A DNA stretch of 64,000 nucleotides from Vibrio sinaloensis DSM 21326 (GCF_000189275.1 NZ_AEVT01000083.1:53658-117657), one strand, 5' to 3'; counted from the stretch's first letter, positions 1 through 7,983 are shown. Numbers and translations: made by a program. The notes: generated by a model from the letters alone, not told the origin.

Positions 1-1071
1 GAAAAGGCCAGTCAAATTGTCTTTGATTGCCTGCAATGCCAGAGTCTTGGTCTTTTCTTCAATCACCCGATCTGACACTTCTAATCGAGTCGCGTAGAAG
101 TTGGCGGCGAGGGTGGCGCTTGTGGTTAACAGTAGAATTAAGAACACCAAAGATGCGCCATAGAGCGCGGTGCTTCCTGTTCGATCGACCATAGAAACGG
201 ACAGTATCCAAGTTTGATTGAACAGAGCGATATCAAGCTGTTTTTCCAGTGAGGTTATCCGTTCGGAGAGTTTATCGTCGAGTAACTGAGTGTTGAGGTG
301 AGAGCGAAAAATGTATTGCTCTGCGGCGACAGAGTAGACAGAAAGGTCACTCTCCGTCGAATTGATTTCACTACTCCAAGCCATACCCAATAGCTCGTGC
401 AGAATTACATTAGCGACAATAAAGCCTTTAATCGTATCGTTTGAACCGTATAGAGGAAGGAATAGGCGAATCCCTAACTGTTGGTCAGCTTCATAATGGG
501 CAACACCAATTCGACTGTTTTCTAAAGCTAACGTAATTGCGGTGACATTGGCGGCGTCGCTTTCAAGGCGTAGACCCAACTCATCGCTAGCTTCAAAGAT
601 CGAAGAGACATAGAAAATAGGTAGCGTTGCATGGCGAAGAAACTCCGGAACGCTTCTTTGATTCTTTAGGGGAGGTGCCACTTTGTAGCCGAAGAACCCG
701 TTGGTAGCGGCTTGCCTTTCAAGCTCTGGGATGTCGTTTATAAGTGTAAGTGGGGCCCAAACTATCGAGCGTACCCCGTTGTCTGCGCCAGTTTGGTTAG
801 TGAGAAATTGTTCAAACTGTTGCTGTGACGGGGCATTACCATATTGAAGAAAGTCTCGCGTGGCATACATCAAGCGTTGGGTGGCACTGAGTGTTTGCTC
901 AAGCGAGTGCAGCTTGTTTTCTAATCTTCGCTCCAACTGATCTTTCATCTGTTTGGATTCATAGTAGAACACGGTCGTAACGCTGGCTGCTGCGAGCATT
1001 ACACCCGTCAACCAAATGAGTCCGATATGTTTGAATGAAAGAGAGAGTTTCAAAATAGATAGCTTTGGCAA
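1..1071 (-). CDS. CHASE-domain GGDEF protein, 3' part missing (runs off window)
   Basis: Membrane sensor that probably makes cyclic di-GMP. Read on the minus strand, the product has a short basic N-terminus, a transmembrane segment (IGLIWLTGVMLAAASV), a long periplasmic region with the CHASE-like stretch IVWAPLTLINDIPELERQA, and a second membrane helix (LYGASLVFLILLLTTSATLA). It is cut at the window edge just after the motif KDNLTGLF, which matches the opening of a GGDEF domain (usual D-x-LTGL-x-NR). Whether an EAL domain follows cannot be seen. No ATG start fits: in-frame TTG codons at 1086, 1071 and 1053 are candidates. I chose 1071 because a GAGA stretch lies upstream and the first membrane helix is kept whole. 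Cyclase activity is inferred from the domain start only. Confidence 0.8.
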   Translation of the reverse strand, partial: MPKLSILKLSLSFKHIGLIWLTGVMLAAASVTTVFYYESKQMKDQLERRLENKLHSLEQTLSATQRLMYATRDFLQYGNAPSQQQFEQFLTNQTGADNGVRSIVWAPLTLINDIPELERQAATNGFFGYKVAPPLKNQRSVPEFLRHATLPIFYVSSIFEASDELGLRLESDAANVTAITLALENSRIGVAHYEADQQLGIRLFLPLYGSNDTIKGFIVANVILHELLGMAWSSEINSTESDLSVYSVAAEQYIFRSHLNTQLLDDKLSERITSLEKQLDIALFNQTWILSVSMVDRTGSTALYGASLVFLILLLTTSATLAANFYATRLEVSDRVIEEKTKTLALQAIKDNLTGLF

Positions 1072-1102
1072 TGAACGTTGTCTCAAGGGTAATGATAATT
1101 GT

Positions 1103-1130
1103 ATTTTATGTAAATGATAATTAATATCAA
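1103..1130 (-). promoter_or_regulatory. Promoter with overlapping Fur-like box for the CHASE-GGDEF gene
   Basis: On the minus strand a -35 TTGATA (1130-1125) and a -10 TAAAAT (1108-1103) are separated by 16 bases. Between them lies TGATAATTAATATCA (1115-1129), which differs at one of 15 positions from the 7-1-7 Fur inverted repeat (TGATAAT-N-ATTATCA). A second half-site, TGATAAT, starts at 1093. A repressor bound here would cover the promoter. Iron control is an inference from the match. Confidence 0.5.
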
Positions 1131-1264
1131 CTGAGTGTATTGATGTATCTGTTTGTAAAATCGAGGAAATAATGGCGGGTTTATATTGAACCGTTTTTAT
1201 ATGTCGAATTGATCTAATTAACTGTTTGCACTGAAATGCGATAAAGATCTAACTTATCGACCAA

Positions 1265-1314
1265 GGTGATGGGGTTCCACCTACTTAACCGCCGCTGTGG
1301 CTGATGACTCCTAC
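1265..1314 (+). promoter_or_regulatory. Fluoride riboswitch (crcB motif) aptamer
   Basis: The segment carries the conserved blocks of the crcB/fluoride aptamer in the right order: GGTGATGGGGTTCCACC, then AACCGCC, then GGCTGATGACTCCTAC. The first block folds as GGTG/CACC, the second hairpin closes as GCC/GGC around GCTGT, and the loop GGGGTT (1271-1276) can pair with GACTCC (1306-1311) to form the family's pseudoknot, with two G-U pairs. It lies 122 bases upstream of the NifU-like start codon on the same strand. The family senses fluoride through bound magnesium ions. The assignment rests on motif recognition. Confidence 0.9.
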
Positions 1315-1409
1315 AGGTAAGAAAACAGGTGAATCTTTTGGGCAAAGAGTTTGTCCAGATGCACGCTGAGCTGCTTGTAGAAGACGCTTCTCTGTACGCC
1401 CATTCGCTT

Positions 1410-1433
1410 GTTTTCCTCACAACAAAGGAAAAC
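1410..1433 (+). promoter_or_regulatory. Hairpin masking the ribosome binding site (riboswitch expression platform)
   Basis: GTTTTCCT (1410-1417) and AGGAAAAC (1426-1433) form a perfect 8-bp stem with an 8-base loop. The 3' arm contains the AGGAAA ribosome binding site for the ATG at 1437. No run of U follows, so control is likely at translation initiation: ligand binding to the aptamer upstream would be expected to free this site. Coupling between the two elements is inferred. Confidence 0.6.
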
Positions 1434-1436
1434 GCC

Positions 1437-2129
1437 ATGCAATACTCTTCCGATATTCAAACCATGTGCCCCATTCAACGCGGCGATTTACACCCAAGTG
1501 CCCCAATTCCTGTCGAGGGCAGCATGATTCGCCCTAAAGAGGTGATTGCCATTTCCGGCTTAAGCCACGGTGTTGGCGCATGTGCACCTCAGCAAGGCGC
1601 GGCAAAGCTGACGTTAAATGTTAAAAGTGGCGTTATCGAAGAAGCTTTGATTGAAACCATTGGCTGCTCCGGCATGACTCATTCTGCTTCGATGGCCGCT
1701 GAAATCCTAACAGGTAAAACCATCCTCGAAGCCCTCAACACCGACTTGGTGTGCGACGCAATAAACGTCGCGATGCGTGAGATCTTTTTACAATTCGTTT
1801 ATGGGCGTACCCAATCGGCTTTTTCTGAAGGAGGACTGGAAGTTGGAGCTGCGCTTGAAGACTTAGGTAAAACTAAGCGCAGTCAGGTTGGCACCAGTTA
1901 CGGAACGAAAGCGAAAGGCGTTCGTTATATGGAGCTTGCTGAAGGGTATGTGACTAAGTTAGCGCTTGATGACGAGAGTGAGGTGATTGGCTATCAGTAT
2001 CTCAACCTAGGCAAAATGATGGCGCTGATTGACAGCGGTGAATCGCCACAAGCGGCGATGGAGAAAGCGACCGGCACCTACGGTCGGTTTGATGAAGCAG
2101 TAAACACTGTTAACCCACGTCACGCTTAA
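1437..2129 (+). CDS. NifU/IscU-like iron-sulfur scaffold-type protein
   Basis: A 230-residue protein of the NifU-N-like scaffold type that is typically found beside GGGtGRT genes. Cysteine motifs include GVGACAPQQG and TIGCSGMTHSAS, which resemble scaffold-type metal-binding loops; the middle region carries many small residues. The ATG at 1437 is preferred over an in-frame GTG at 1329 because the latter lies in the riboswitch expression platform and the AGGAAA site sits 5 bases before 1437. The GGGtGRT gene follows 14 bases after the stop, so the two form an operon under the fluoride riboswitch. The biochemical function is not established; iron-sulfur binding is inferred from the family. Confidence 0.75.
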   Translation: MQYSSDIQTMCPIQRGDLHPSAPIPVEGSMIRPKEVIAISGLSHGVGACAPQQGAAKLTLNVKSGVIEEALIETIGCSGMTHSASMAAEILTGKTILEALNTDLVCDAINVAMREIFLQFVYGRTQSAFSEGGLEVGAALEDLGKTKRSQVGTSYGTKAKGVRYMELAEGYVTKLALDDESEVIGYQYLNLGKMMALIDSGESPQAAMEKATGTYGRFDEAVNTVNPRHA

Positions 2130-2143
2130 AAAGAGGTCTCACT

Positions 2144-3142
2144 ATGAACAACGAAATTCAAACTCACAACACTTCGCTAGGTCGTCGTCTGCTGGTTGAA
2201 ATGAACCTGAACAGTTTAGAGGACGCGCATCGCTACTGTTTGCAGTTCGGCATCGACGCAAAAAAAATGGTGTTGGAGACCCAGCCAATAGCTTTTGAAA
2301 GTGCGTGTGATGCGTATACCTTAGGCACGGCGTTGGCGTTATACCGAAACGTTGACAGCGCAGAGGCTGCCGCATTAGCAATTGGTGAAGGACTGCAAGC
2401 GTTTACTAAACCTGGCAGTGTTGCTGAGCAGCGTCAGGTTGGTTTAGGGCATGGGGCACTAGCGGCACGCCTTCTCAATGAGCAGACTCAATGCTTTGCA
2501 TTTTTGGCCGGTCATGAATCGTTTGCTGCAGCGGAAGGGGCGATAAAGATTGCCTTAAACGCCAACAAGTCGCGTCGCTCTCCACTGAAAGTGATATTGA
2601 ATGGGTTAGGTAAAGATGCCGCTTACCTTATCTCACGAATTAATGGCTTTACTTATGTTCGTACCGAGTTTGACTACCAATTGGGTCAGTTGAATGAGAC
2701 AAGTCGTAGACGTTTCTCCAAGACAGAACGTGGTGAGATCCTTTGTTACGGCGCCGATGATGTTCGTGAGGGTGTCGCAATAATGCATCGAGAAGGTGTT
2801 GATGTGAGTATCACTGGAAACTCAACCAACCCCACTCGTTTTCAGCATCCGGTTGCGGGTATCTATAAGTCAGAGTGTCATGCTCAAGGTAAAAGCTACT
2901 TTTCCGTGGCATCGGGTGGAGGCACTGGTCGAACATTGCACCCAGATAACGTTGGCGCTGGTCCCGCCTCATATGGCATGACGGATACCATGGGTCGAAT
3001 GCACGCTGATGCTCAGTTTGCTGGCAGTTCCTCTGTCCCTGCGCATGTTGCGATGATGGGTTTTATTGGTATGGGTAATAACCCTATGGTTGGCGCTTCA
3101 GTGGCACTTGCTGTTGCGGTTGATCAGCAGCTGCATCACTGA
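2144..3142 (+). CDS. GGGtGRT family protein
   Basis: A 332-residue protein carrying the family hallmark SGGGTGRTLHPDN near residue 265. Other recognisable stretches are GVDVSITGNSTNPTRFQHPV and the glycine-rich C-terminus GFIGMGNNPMVGASVA. No signal peptide or membrane helix is seen, so it should be cytosolic. It follows the NifU-like gene by 14 bases with a good ribosome site (AGAGG), and shares its fluoride-responsive leader. The family has no known activity to my knowledge. A role in fluoride tolerance or repair of a fluoride-sensitive metal enzyme is a guess from regulation only. Its last 59 bases overlap the convergent gene on the other strand. Confidence 0.8.
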   Translation: MNNEIQTHNTSLGRRLLVEMNLNSLEDAHRYCLQFGIDAKKMVLETQPIAFESACDAYTLGTALALYRNVDSAEAAALAIGEGLQAFTKPGSVAEQRQVGLGHGALAARLLNEQTQCFAFLAGHESFAAAEGAIKIALNANKSRRSPLKVILNGLGKDAAYLISRINGFTYVRTEFDYQLGQLNETSRRRFSKTERGEILCYGADDVREGVAIMHREGVDVSITGNSTNPTRFQHPVAGIYKSECHAQGKSYFSVASGGGTGRTLHPDNVGAGPASYGMTDTMGRMHADAQFAGSSSVPAHVAMMGFIGMGNNPMVGASVALAVAVDQQLHH

Positions 3143-3713
3143 GTGATCCCTGCAAAGGCCTTGGTTTGGCGTTAACCAAGGTCTCTACCTCTTGCTCGTA
3201 TCGGCGTTGAATCAGTGTCAGTTTCCCCTTTAACTGTTCAATGCTTTTACCCAGCAGTCGGTTGCTTTGACCGTAATTATGACTCACGGCCACATTTGCG
3301 GTGCGCTGCTCCAATGCGCAATGCTCACTCATCCCTTGCCATTCACCCGCCTGTAAAAGGACATCATGTTGTAGCTGACTGATCGCGAGTAGCTCTTCTT
3401 CAATTGCTTGAATAACTTGCTGAGAAGCCTCAATTTGCATGCTGAGCTTTTGCTGCGATTGGGGGTTACCAGCTCGCCACAGTGCCGTTATATCTTGCTC
3501 TTCGAACGTCTGGTGGAGTAGGGGTTGTGTTGAGTGATGTTTGAGCAGCTGATTAAAACGTGTGGCGTGGAAGTTGTAAGAGTGGTCTATCTGCTTTTGG
3601 CTTTTGAGGATGCTATTCCAAGTTTTGGCGTCACAATGGGCACTATTACTGGGAAAAGGTAAAGTGCTGAGGCAAACTGCCGCTATAGTAAAAGTAACCC
3701 AATGCCACTTCAT
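3084..3713 (-). CDS. Exported coiled-coil hypothetical protein
   Basis: I do not recognise this 209-residue protein. It starts with a plausible signal peptide (MKWHWVTFTIAAVCLSTLPF, followed by NSAHC), then is rich in Gln, Leu, Glu and Lys with heptad-like stretches, such as SQQVIQAIEEELLAISQLQH near residues 90-115, suggesting helical coiled coils. Two cysteines (SAHCDAK and EHCALEQ) could form a periplasmic disulfide. The C-terminal tail is low complexity (SDAAADQPQQQVP) and overlaps the 3' end of the GGGtGRT gene by 59 bases in convergent orientation. An upstream in-frame stop earlier than 3084 would shorten the overlap, but none is seen. Confidence 0.6.
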   Translation of the reverse strand: MKWHWVTFTIAAVCLSTLPFPSNSAHCDAKTWNSILKSQKQIDHSYNFHATRFNQLLKHHSTQPLLHQTFEEQDITALWRAGNPQSQQKLSMQIEASQQVIQAIEEELLAISQLQHDVLLQAGEWQGMSEHCALEQRTANVAVSHNYGQSNRLLGKSIEQLKGKLTLIQRRYEQEVETLVNAKPRPLQGSLSDAAADQPQQQVPLKRQP

Positions 3714-3769
3714 GCCGATGCTTATTCAAGTTGAGACATGATCATTATAGGAAAAGAAAATCAGCAAAA

Positions 3770-4441
3770 ATGAAAAAGATAATTATGGTTGTGTTGCTGT
3801 TGGTTGGTATCGCCTGCGCTGGCGGTGGCTACTACATTTTCTACTTAAAGCCTCAGCAAGAAGCGGAACTTGCCAGTCAAATGCAAGAAGCTGAGCCTGA
3901 ACCTATGCCGATGGAGGTGGTAGAGGAAGAAGAGCAAGAAGCGCCAAAGCCACCCGTGACCGATTACTACGTCAGTCCTGAAAGGTTAGGCGTGCGTGAG
4001 GCCCCAAACTTTGATGCGTTTGTGGAGAGCGTGGTTTATCGTGGAGATAAGTTACACGTGCTGGAAAAGAAAGACGGCTGGGGACGTATCTCTGCCTATT
4101 ATGTTTATGACGACGGTGGACCGGAAGTCGCGGAGTGGGTGCCAATGGAAGCGCTACTCGAAGTCGCTCCGACTATTACTAAAGAAGAACGTCGCGAAAC
4201 CGTCAGTAGCTACATTGAAAAATCAGATAACTTTAAGCAGCATTTTGAAATGTTCGTTAAAAAAACCGATCAGCTGCTGAAGGAGAAAACCTGTACACCT
4301 GAAGATTTTGAGGAAACCAGTGGCTGGGTTCGCTCGGTGACCTTTAGCGAGCGAGATGTGTATTTTGTTTACTGTGGTGGGCTTAAGCAGGCCAACAAAA
4401 TCTATCTGGATGTACAAAGTGGCGAGATATTTTATCGCTAA
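3770..4441 (+). CDS. Membrane-anchored SH3-like domain protein
   Basis: A 223-residue protein. The N-terminus (KKIIMVVLLLVGIACAGGGY) is a membrane anchor or uncleaved signal; IACAGG could also be read as a weak lipobox. A Glu/Pro-rich linker (residues 30-60, EPEPMPMEVVEEEEQEAP) follows, then a bacterial SH3-like fold at about 65-125 with the typical LGVREAPN, GDKLHVLEKKDGWGRIS and AEWVPMEAL strands. The C-terminal third has two cysteines (KTCTPEDF and VYCGG). Such domains bind cell wall or protein ligands. The start at 3770 is used because AGGAAAAG lies upstream, whereas an in-frame start at 3731 has none. Confidence 0.7.
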   Translation: MKKIIMVVLLLVGIACAGGGYYIFYLKPQQEAELASQMQEAEPEPMPMEVVEEEEQEAPKPPVTDYYVSPERLGVREAPNFDAFVESVVYRGDKLHVLEKKDGWGRISAYYVYDDGGPEVAEWVPMEALLEVAPTITKEERRETVSSYIEKSDNFKQHFEMFVKKTDQLLKEKTCTPEDFEETSGWVRSVTFSERDVYFVYCGGLKQANKIYLDVQSGEIFYR

Positions 4442-4453
4442 AGTGAACAGCCA

Positions 4454-4482
4454 AATCTGAAAGCTTAAGTTTTAGATTATTT
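4454..4482 (+). terminator. Possible weak terminator after the SH3-like gene
   Basis: AATCTGAAA (4454-4462) and TTTTAGATT (4470-4478) can pair over 9 positions, one of them G-U, around a 7-base loop and are followed by ATTTTAG. The stem is A/T-rich, so strength is doubtful. Confidence 0.3.
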
Positions 4483-4543
4483 TAGTTGTGTGTTGACTAG
4501 CTTGAGCCTACTATCAGCACATATTGTTTAATTGGTTACGTGA

Positions 4544-5023
4544 ATGATTCAACGCGTGATAAAACTGTTTTGGCTTGCAATGCTTGCGATGGTACTTCCA
4601 GCGCAGGCTGTGGCGTATTTTGCTCAAGCCGAAAGTGATATCAGCGCGCGTTTAGACCGAAGTAAACAAGCATCCCAATCTCTGTCAAAAGCCGCAAGCC
4701 AAGCGCTTTTTGAAACCACCCGTGACAAGCATGACTCTGACTCTCAACCTGTGTCTCAATCAGAAGGGCAGGTGGATGTCGTTGCCATCATTCATCTCAA
4801 CCGTTGGGGAGTGTCAGGCCGCTGGCTAGAAGAAGCGGATAACAACCCGAGTGATGAATTCTCTGCTCCCAGCGGTTCGCTGCCGCCTCGCAAACTCTAC
4901 TGCCATCCAGTGGTGCAAACACTGGCTTACTGGGCAAAATCCGATTTTACCGCCAACCACCGAATCTCTGGTTGGAAAGACTCTAATGCGCTCTATGTCG
5001 CATTAAACAGTCAGTTCGCTTAA
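4544..5023 (+). CDS. vemP: VemP, secretion-monitoring nascent chain
   Basis: A 159-residue secreted regulatory peptide that monitors protein export. VemP of Vibrio alginolyticus has the same length and position, directly before secDF2. The N-terminus is a signal peptide (IKLFWLAMLAMVLPAQAVA). The C-terminus holds the arrest sequence, with HRISGWKDSNALYVALNSQ at residues 139-157; W144 and Q157 correspond to the W143 and Q156 that I recall as key arrest residues, shifted by one. In the known system the ribosome stalls near the end of vemP until the chain is pulled by the Sec machinery, and stalling exposes the secD2 start site. Identity is by motif, length and context; stalling in this organism is inferred. 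Confidence 0.93.
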   Translation: MIQRVIKLFWLAMLAMVLPAQAVAYFAQAESDISARLDRSKQASQSLSKAASQALFETTRDKHDSDSQPVSQSEGQVDVVAIIHLNRWGVSGRWLEEADNNPSDEFSAPSGSLPPRKLYCHPVVQTLAYWAKSDFTANHRISGWKDSNALYVALNSQFA

Positions 5024-5081
5024 CTCCTTTTCTACCGGGCCACGCGCCCAAACTTAAACAACACTCGATTTCCGACAATAT

Positions 5082-5100
5082 ACAGGTGAACAACACCTGT
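5082..5100 (+). promoter_or_regulatory. Hairpin in the vemP-secD intergenic mRNA
   Basis: ACAGGTG (5082-5088) and CACCTGT (5094-5100) form a perfect 7-bp stem with loop AACAA. It has no U-run, so it is unlikely to terminate transcription and is more likely part of the folded leader of secD. Confidence 0.5.
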
Positions 5101-5128
5101 CATATCGCTGTTGGAGTCATTCTCTAAG

Positions 5129-5160
5129 TTGATCGACTCAGTGATGCACTGAGGGATCAA
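5129..5160 (+). promoter_or_regulatory. Strong hairpin 20 bases before secD start
   Basis: TTGATC (5129-5134) pairs with GATCAA (5155-5160) and CTCAGTG (5137-5143) pairs with CACTGAG (5147-5153) around the loop ATG, giving 13 base pairs. The 3' arm includes GAGG, the best ribosome-site-like sequence near secD. In Vibrio alginolyticus the secD2 ribosome site is masked by mRNA structure until VemP stalls; this hairpin is a candidate for that mask. The pyrimidine stretch CTCCTTTTCT (5024-5033), right behind the vemP stop, could also pair with the AGAAAA at 5171-5176. Confidence 0.55.
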
Positions 5161-5180
5161 ACGCATGATAAGAAAATAAT

Positions 5181-7022
5181 ATGAAGCGAAAATCGGCCAG
5201 TAAGGCGAACAATGCTCGACTAATGAATCATTACTCGGCGTGGAAATATGTGGTGCTCGTGGTCACCGTTATACTGCTTGCTCTTAGCGCCATACCCACT
5301 TGGTATGGTGAACAACCTTCAATTCAGGTGACAACGTCACAAGGTGGTGGTGTATTAAATAACCCGGTGGAGTTGAACCGCTACCTTGACCAGCACAATG
5401 TGCAAGCGTCTGAGATAAAACAGGTTGGCTCAAGTACAACCTTAGTGTTTGAAGACGAGACTCAGCAAACCCATGCCAGAGAAGTTCTGAATGATCTGGT
5501 TGGTAAAGAGGACTCGATCACCTTTTCTTACGTGTCGGTTGCGCCGCAATGGCTCGGAGACATGGGTTTCAGCCCTATCAAACTGGGTCTTGATTTGCGT
5601 GGTGGGGTACAGTTCCTACTTAACGTCGATATCGATAAAGCATTTGAAGAGCAACGTAATACTCTGGTTGATGAGATGCGCGATATGTTGCGTCAAGAGC
5701 GTATTCGCGGCGTTAAATTCACTCAGGTTGGCGTGGATGGCTTTGATGTGAAAAGCCAATCGACGGAAGCGTTGACCACAGCGTCGACGTACATCAAGCA
5801 GAACTATCCAGGCTGGGATGTGAAACGCCATTCTGATTATTTGGCCGTGAAACCGACGCAGCAGAATAAGACCGAATTCCAAACCGTTACCTTAACGCAG
5901 AACCTAAAGATTATGCGTGATCGTATCGAAGAGTTAGGCATCACCGAAGCGGCAGTGCAGCGCCAAGGTGAACATAGCATTCGTATTGAACTGCCAGGTG
6001 TTCAGGATCCATCCCTCGCGAAAAATGTGATTGGTGCGACGGCAACATTGGCATTTCATGAAGCAAAAGCGGCTTCTGAAGGCGTTGGCTATGGCGACAT
6101 CGTTTTAAAAGACAATGATGGACGTGATGTGATTCTGGCAAAACGTGCTGTTTTAACGGGTGAACACATTGTCAATGCGCGCGCTGGCGTCGATAAAATG
6201 GGCTTCTCTGAGGTAAACATCGCGCTTGACCATGCTGGCGGCAAAATCATGAGTGATTTCTCCGGTAAGCATATCGGTAAACCGATGGCGACGGTCTACA
6301 GCGAGTACACCACGAATGCAAAAGGTGAAACTGAACGTAGTGAGCGAGTGATCAGCGTTGCGACTATTCAATCTCAATTGGGTAGCCAGTTCCGTATCAC
6401 AGGTGCAGGCACTATGGAAGAAGCGCAAAACCTTGCCCTGTTGCTTCGTGCGGGTTCATTAACGGCGCCTGTCACAATTGTTGAAGAACGCACTATAGGC
6501 GCGTCTCTTGGTGCAGAGAATATCCAAAATGGCTTTGCAGCTCTGGCATTGGGCTTAGCGATGACTTTGACCTTTATGGCGCTTTGGTACCGTCGTTTGG
6601 GCTGGGTGGCGAACGTAGCACTGATGATCAATATGGTCAGTCTGCTTGGTTTGATCGCATTGCTGCCTGGTGCAGTATTAACGCTGCCCGGTATTGCTGG
6701 TTTGGTACTCACTGTCGGTATGGCGGTTGATACCAACGTACTAATTTTTGAGCGTATCAAAGATAAGCTGGCAGAAGGCCGAACCTTTGCACAATCGATT
6801 GATCTGGGTTTTGGCAGTGCGCTCAGCACCATCCTCGATGCCAACATAACGACTATGATCACTGCCGTTGTTCTTTACTCGATCGGTAATGGGCCAATTC
6901 AGGGTTTTGCTCTGACCTTAGGGCTTGGTCTGTTGACCAGTATGTTTAGTGGTGTGTTTGCTTCAAGAGCAATTATTAATTTGGTTTGGGGACGCGACAG
7001 CCGTCGTGACGTGAGGGTTTAA
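5181..7022 (+). CDS. secD: Protein translocase subunit SecD (SecDF2 type)
   Basis: Large subunit of the SecDF accessory motor that pulls secreted proteins across the inner membrane using an ion gradient. The 613-residue length fits the family. It has a first membrane helix (YVVLVVTVILLALSAIP), the LGLDLRGGVQFLL motif, a large periplasmic part with VQRQGEHSIRIELPGV, and a C-terminal group of helices with AVDTNVLIFERIKDKL. The VemP context marks it as the second, low-salt-inducible paralogue. The ATG at 5181 has no strong ribosome site. An in-frame ATG at 5223 (MNHYSAWKYVV) matches the usual start of SecD and is an alternative. secF follows two bases after the stop. Confidence 0.95.
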   Translation: MKRKSASKANNARLMNHYSAWKYVVLVVTVILLALSAIPTWYGEQPSIQVTTSQGGGVLNNPVELNRYLDQHNVQASEIKQVGSSTTLVFEDETQQTHAREVLNDLVGKEDSITFSYVSVAPQWLGDMGFSPIKLGLDLRGGVQFLLNVDIDKAFEEQRNTLVDEMRDMLRQERIRGVKFTQVGVDGFDVKSQSTEALTTASTYIKQNYPGWDVKRHSDYLAVKPTQQNKTEFQTVTLTQNLKIMRDRIEELGITEAAVQRQGEHSIRIELPGVQDPSLAKNVIGATATLAFHEAKAASEGVGYGDIVLKDNDGRDVILAKRAVLTGEHIVNARAGVDKMGFSEVNIALDHAGGKIMSDFSGKHIGKPMATVYSEYTTNAKGETERSERVISVATIQSQLGSQFRITGAGTMEEAQNLALLLRAGSLTAPVTIVEERTIGASLGAENIQNGFAALALGLAMTLTFMALWYRRLGWVANVALMINMVSLLGLIALLPGAVLTLPGIAGLVLTVGMAVDTNVLIFERIKDKLAEGRTFAQSIDLGFGSALSTILDANITTMITAVVLYSIGNGPIQGFALTLGLGLLTSMFSGVFASRAIINLVWGRDSRRDVRV

Positions 7023-7024
7023 TC

Positions 7025-7927
7025 ATGGTTGAGTATCTAAAGCACAATATTCGTCGAATTCGCTACATCACGACATTTGTTTCCGTGGCCTTAATGGTTG
7101 TTTCTCTCGTGGCACTGGGCGCCAGGGGGTTGAACATGGGGTTAGACTTCACTGGCGGTATGGTGACAGAGGTCGCCGTCGATAATAATCTAACCAATAG
7201 CGACTTGTTGAAAGTACTAACACCAGAGCTCGGTGAGTTTACCTCAGTTACCCGCTCCGATGAGGCAGGGCGTTGGGTCATCCGCTACCCAATTCCGCAA
7301 GCAGGTCAAACAGCACCGGATGTGCAAAAAGTGCTAGAAAAGGCATCACATCAAGTCACGGTGGTGAGCAACAGTATGGTCGGCTCACAAGTGGGAGAAG
7401 ACTTGGTTGATCAAGGCGGTCTTGCGCTGCTTATCTCTATGATGTGTATTCTAGGTTACCTCTGTTTTCGTTTTGAATGGCGCCTTGCCAGTGGTTCCTT
7501 GCTGGCGCTTGTTCACGATGTTGTATTGGTTTTGGGTTTCTTTGCTGCGACGCAAATGGAGTTTAACCTGACCGTATTTGCGGCGATTTTGGCCATCTTA
7601 GGTTATTCATTGAATGACTCAATCATCATTGCTGACCGAATTCGCGAGTTGCTGGTGGCTAAACAGTCGACGCCAACCGAAGAAATCAATGACCAAGCGG
7701 TCATTGCGACGTTCTCGCGTACTATGGTGACGTCAGGTACAACCTTAATGACTGTCGCGGCTCTATGGCTAATGGGTGGTAATGCGCTTGAAGGCTTTGC
7801 GACGGCAATGTTTATCGGAATATTGTCAGGGACTTGGTCATCGATCTCTATGGGTACAGTGCTACCCGAATGGTTGAAGTTGGAACCTAAACACTACCTC
7901 CCTGTCGAGATAGACAGTGCCCCATAA
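7025..7927 (+). CDS. secF: Protein translocase subunit SecF (SecDF2 type)
   Basis: Partner of SecD in the SecDF complex. The 300-residue protein shows the SecF features: an N-terminal helix (YITTFVSVALMVVSLVAL), the GLDFTGGMVTEV motif, a short periplasmic loop, and five C-terminal helices including ILGYSLNDSIIIADRIRELL, where the charged residues of the ion path lie. It starts two bases after the secD stop, so translation is coupled. It should be controlled by the VemP leader together with secD. A terminator follows 24 bases after the stop. Confidence 0.95.
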   Translation: MVEYLKHNIRRIRYITTFVSVALMVVSLVALGARGLNMGLDFTGGMVTEVAVDNNLTNSDLLKVLTPELGEFTSVTRSDEAGRWVIRYPIPQAGQTAPDVQKVLEKASHQVTVVSNSMVGSQVGEDLVDQGGLALLISMMCILGYLCFRFEWRLASGSLLALVHDVVLVLGFFAATQMEFNLTVFAAILAILGYSLNDSIIIADRIRELLVAKQSTPTEEINDQAVIATFSRTMVTSGTTLMTVAALWLMGGNALEGFATAMFIGILSGTWSSISMGTVLPEWLKLEPKHYLPVEIDSAP

Positions 7928-7950
7928 GCGATAGGCATATGTGAGAATGA

Positions 7951-7983
7951 GAAAGGGCTAACCAAGTGGGTTAGCCCTTTCTG
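7951..7983. terminator. Terminator between convergent secF and dienelactone hydrolase genes
   Basis: AAAGGGCTAACC (7952-7963) pairs with GGTTAGCCCTTT (7969-7980) apart from a short loop (AAGTG). There are A and T runs on both sides, so it may work in both directions. Confidence 0.8.

Noticed and set aside
1214..1438. 74-residue minus-strand ORF
   Set aside because: It lies across the fluoride riboswitch and expression platform, has no ribosome site and no recognisable domain.
6374..6862. 162-residue minus-strand ORF inside secD
   Set aside because: Shadow of the SecD membrane domain with no start signal or domain.
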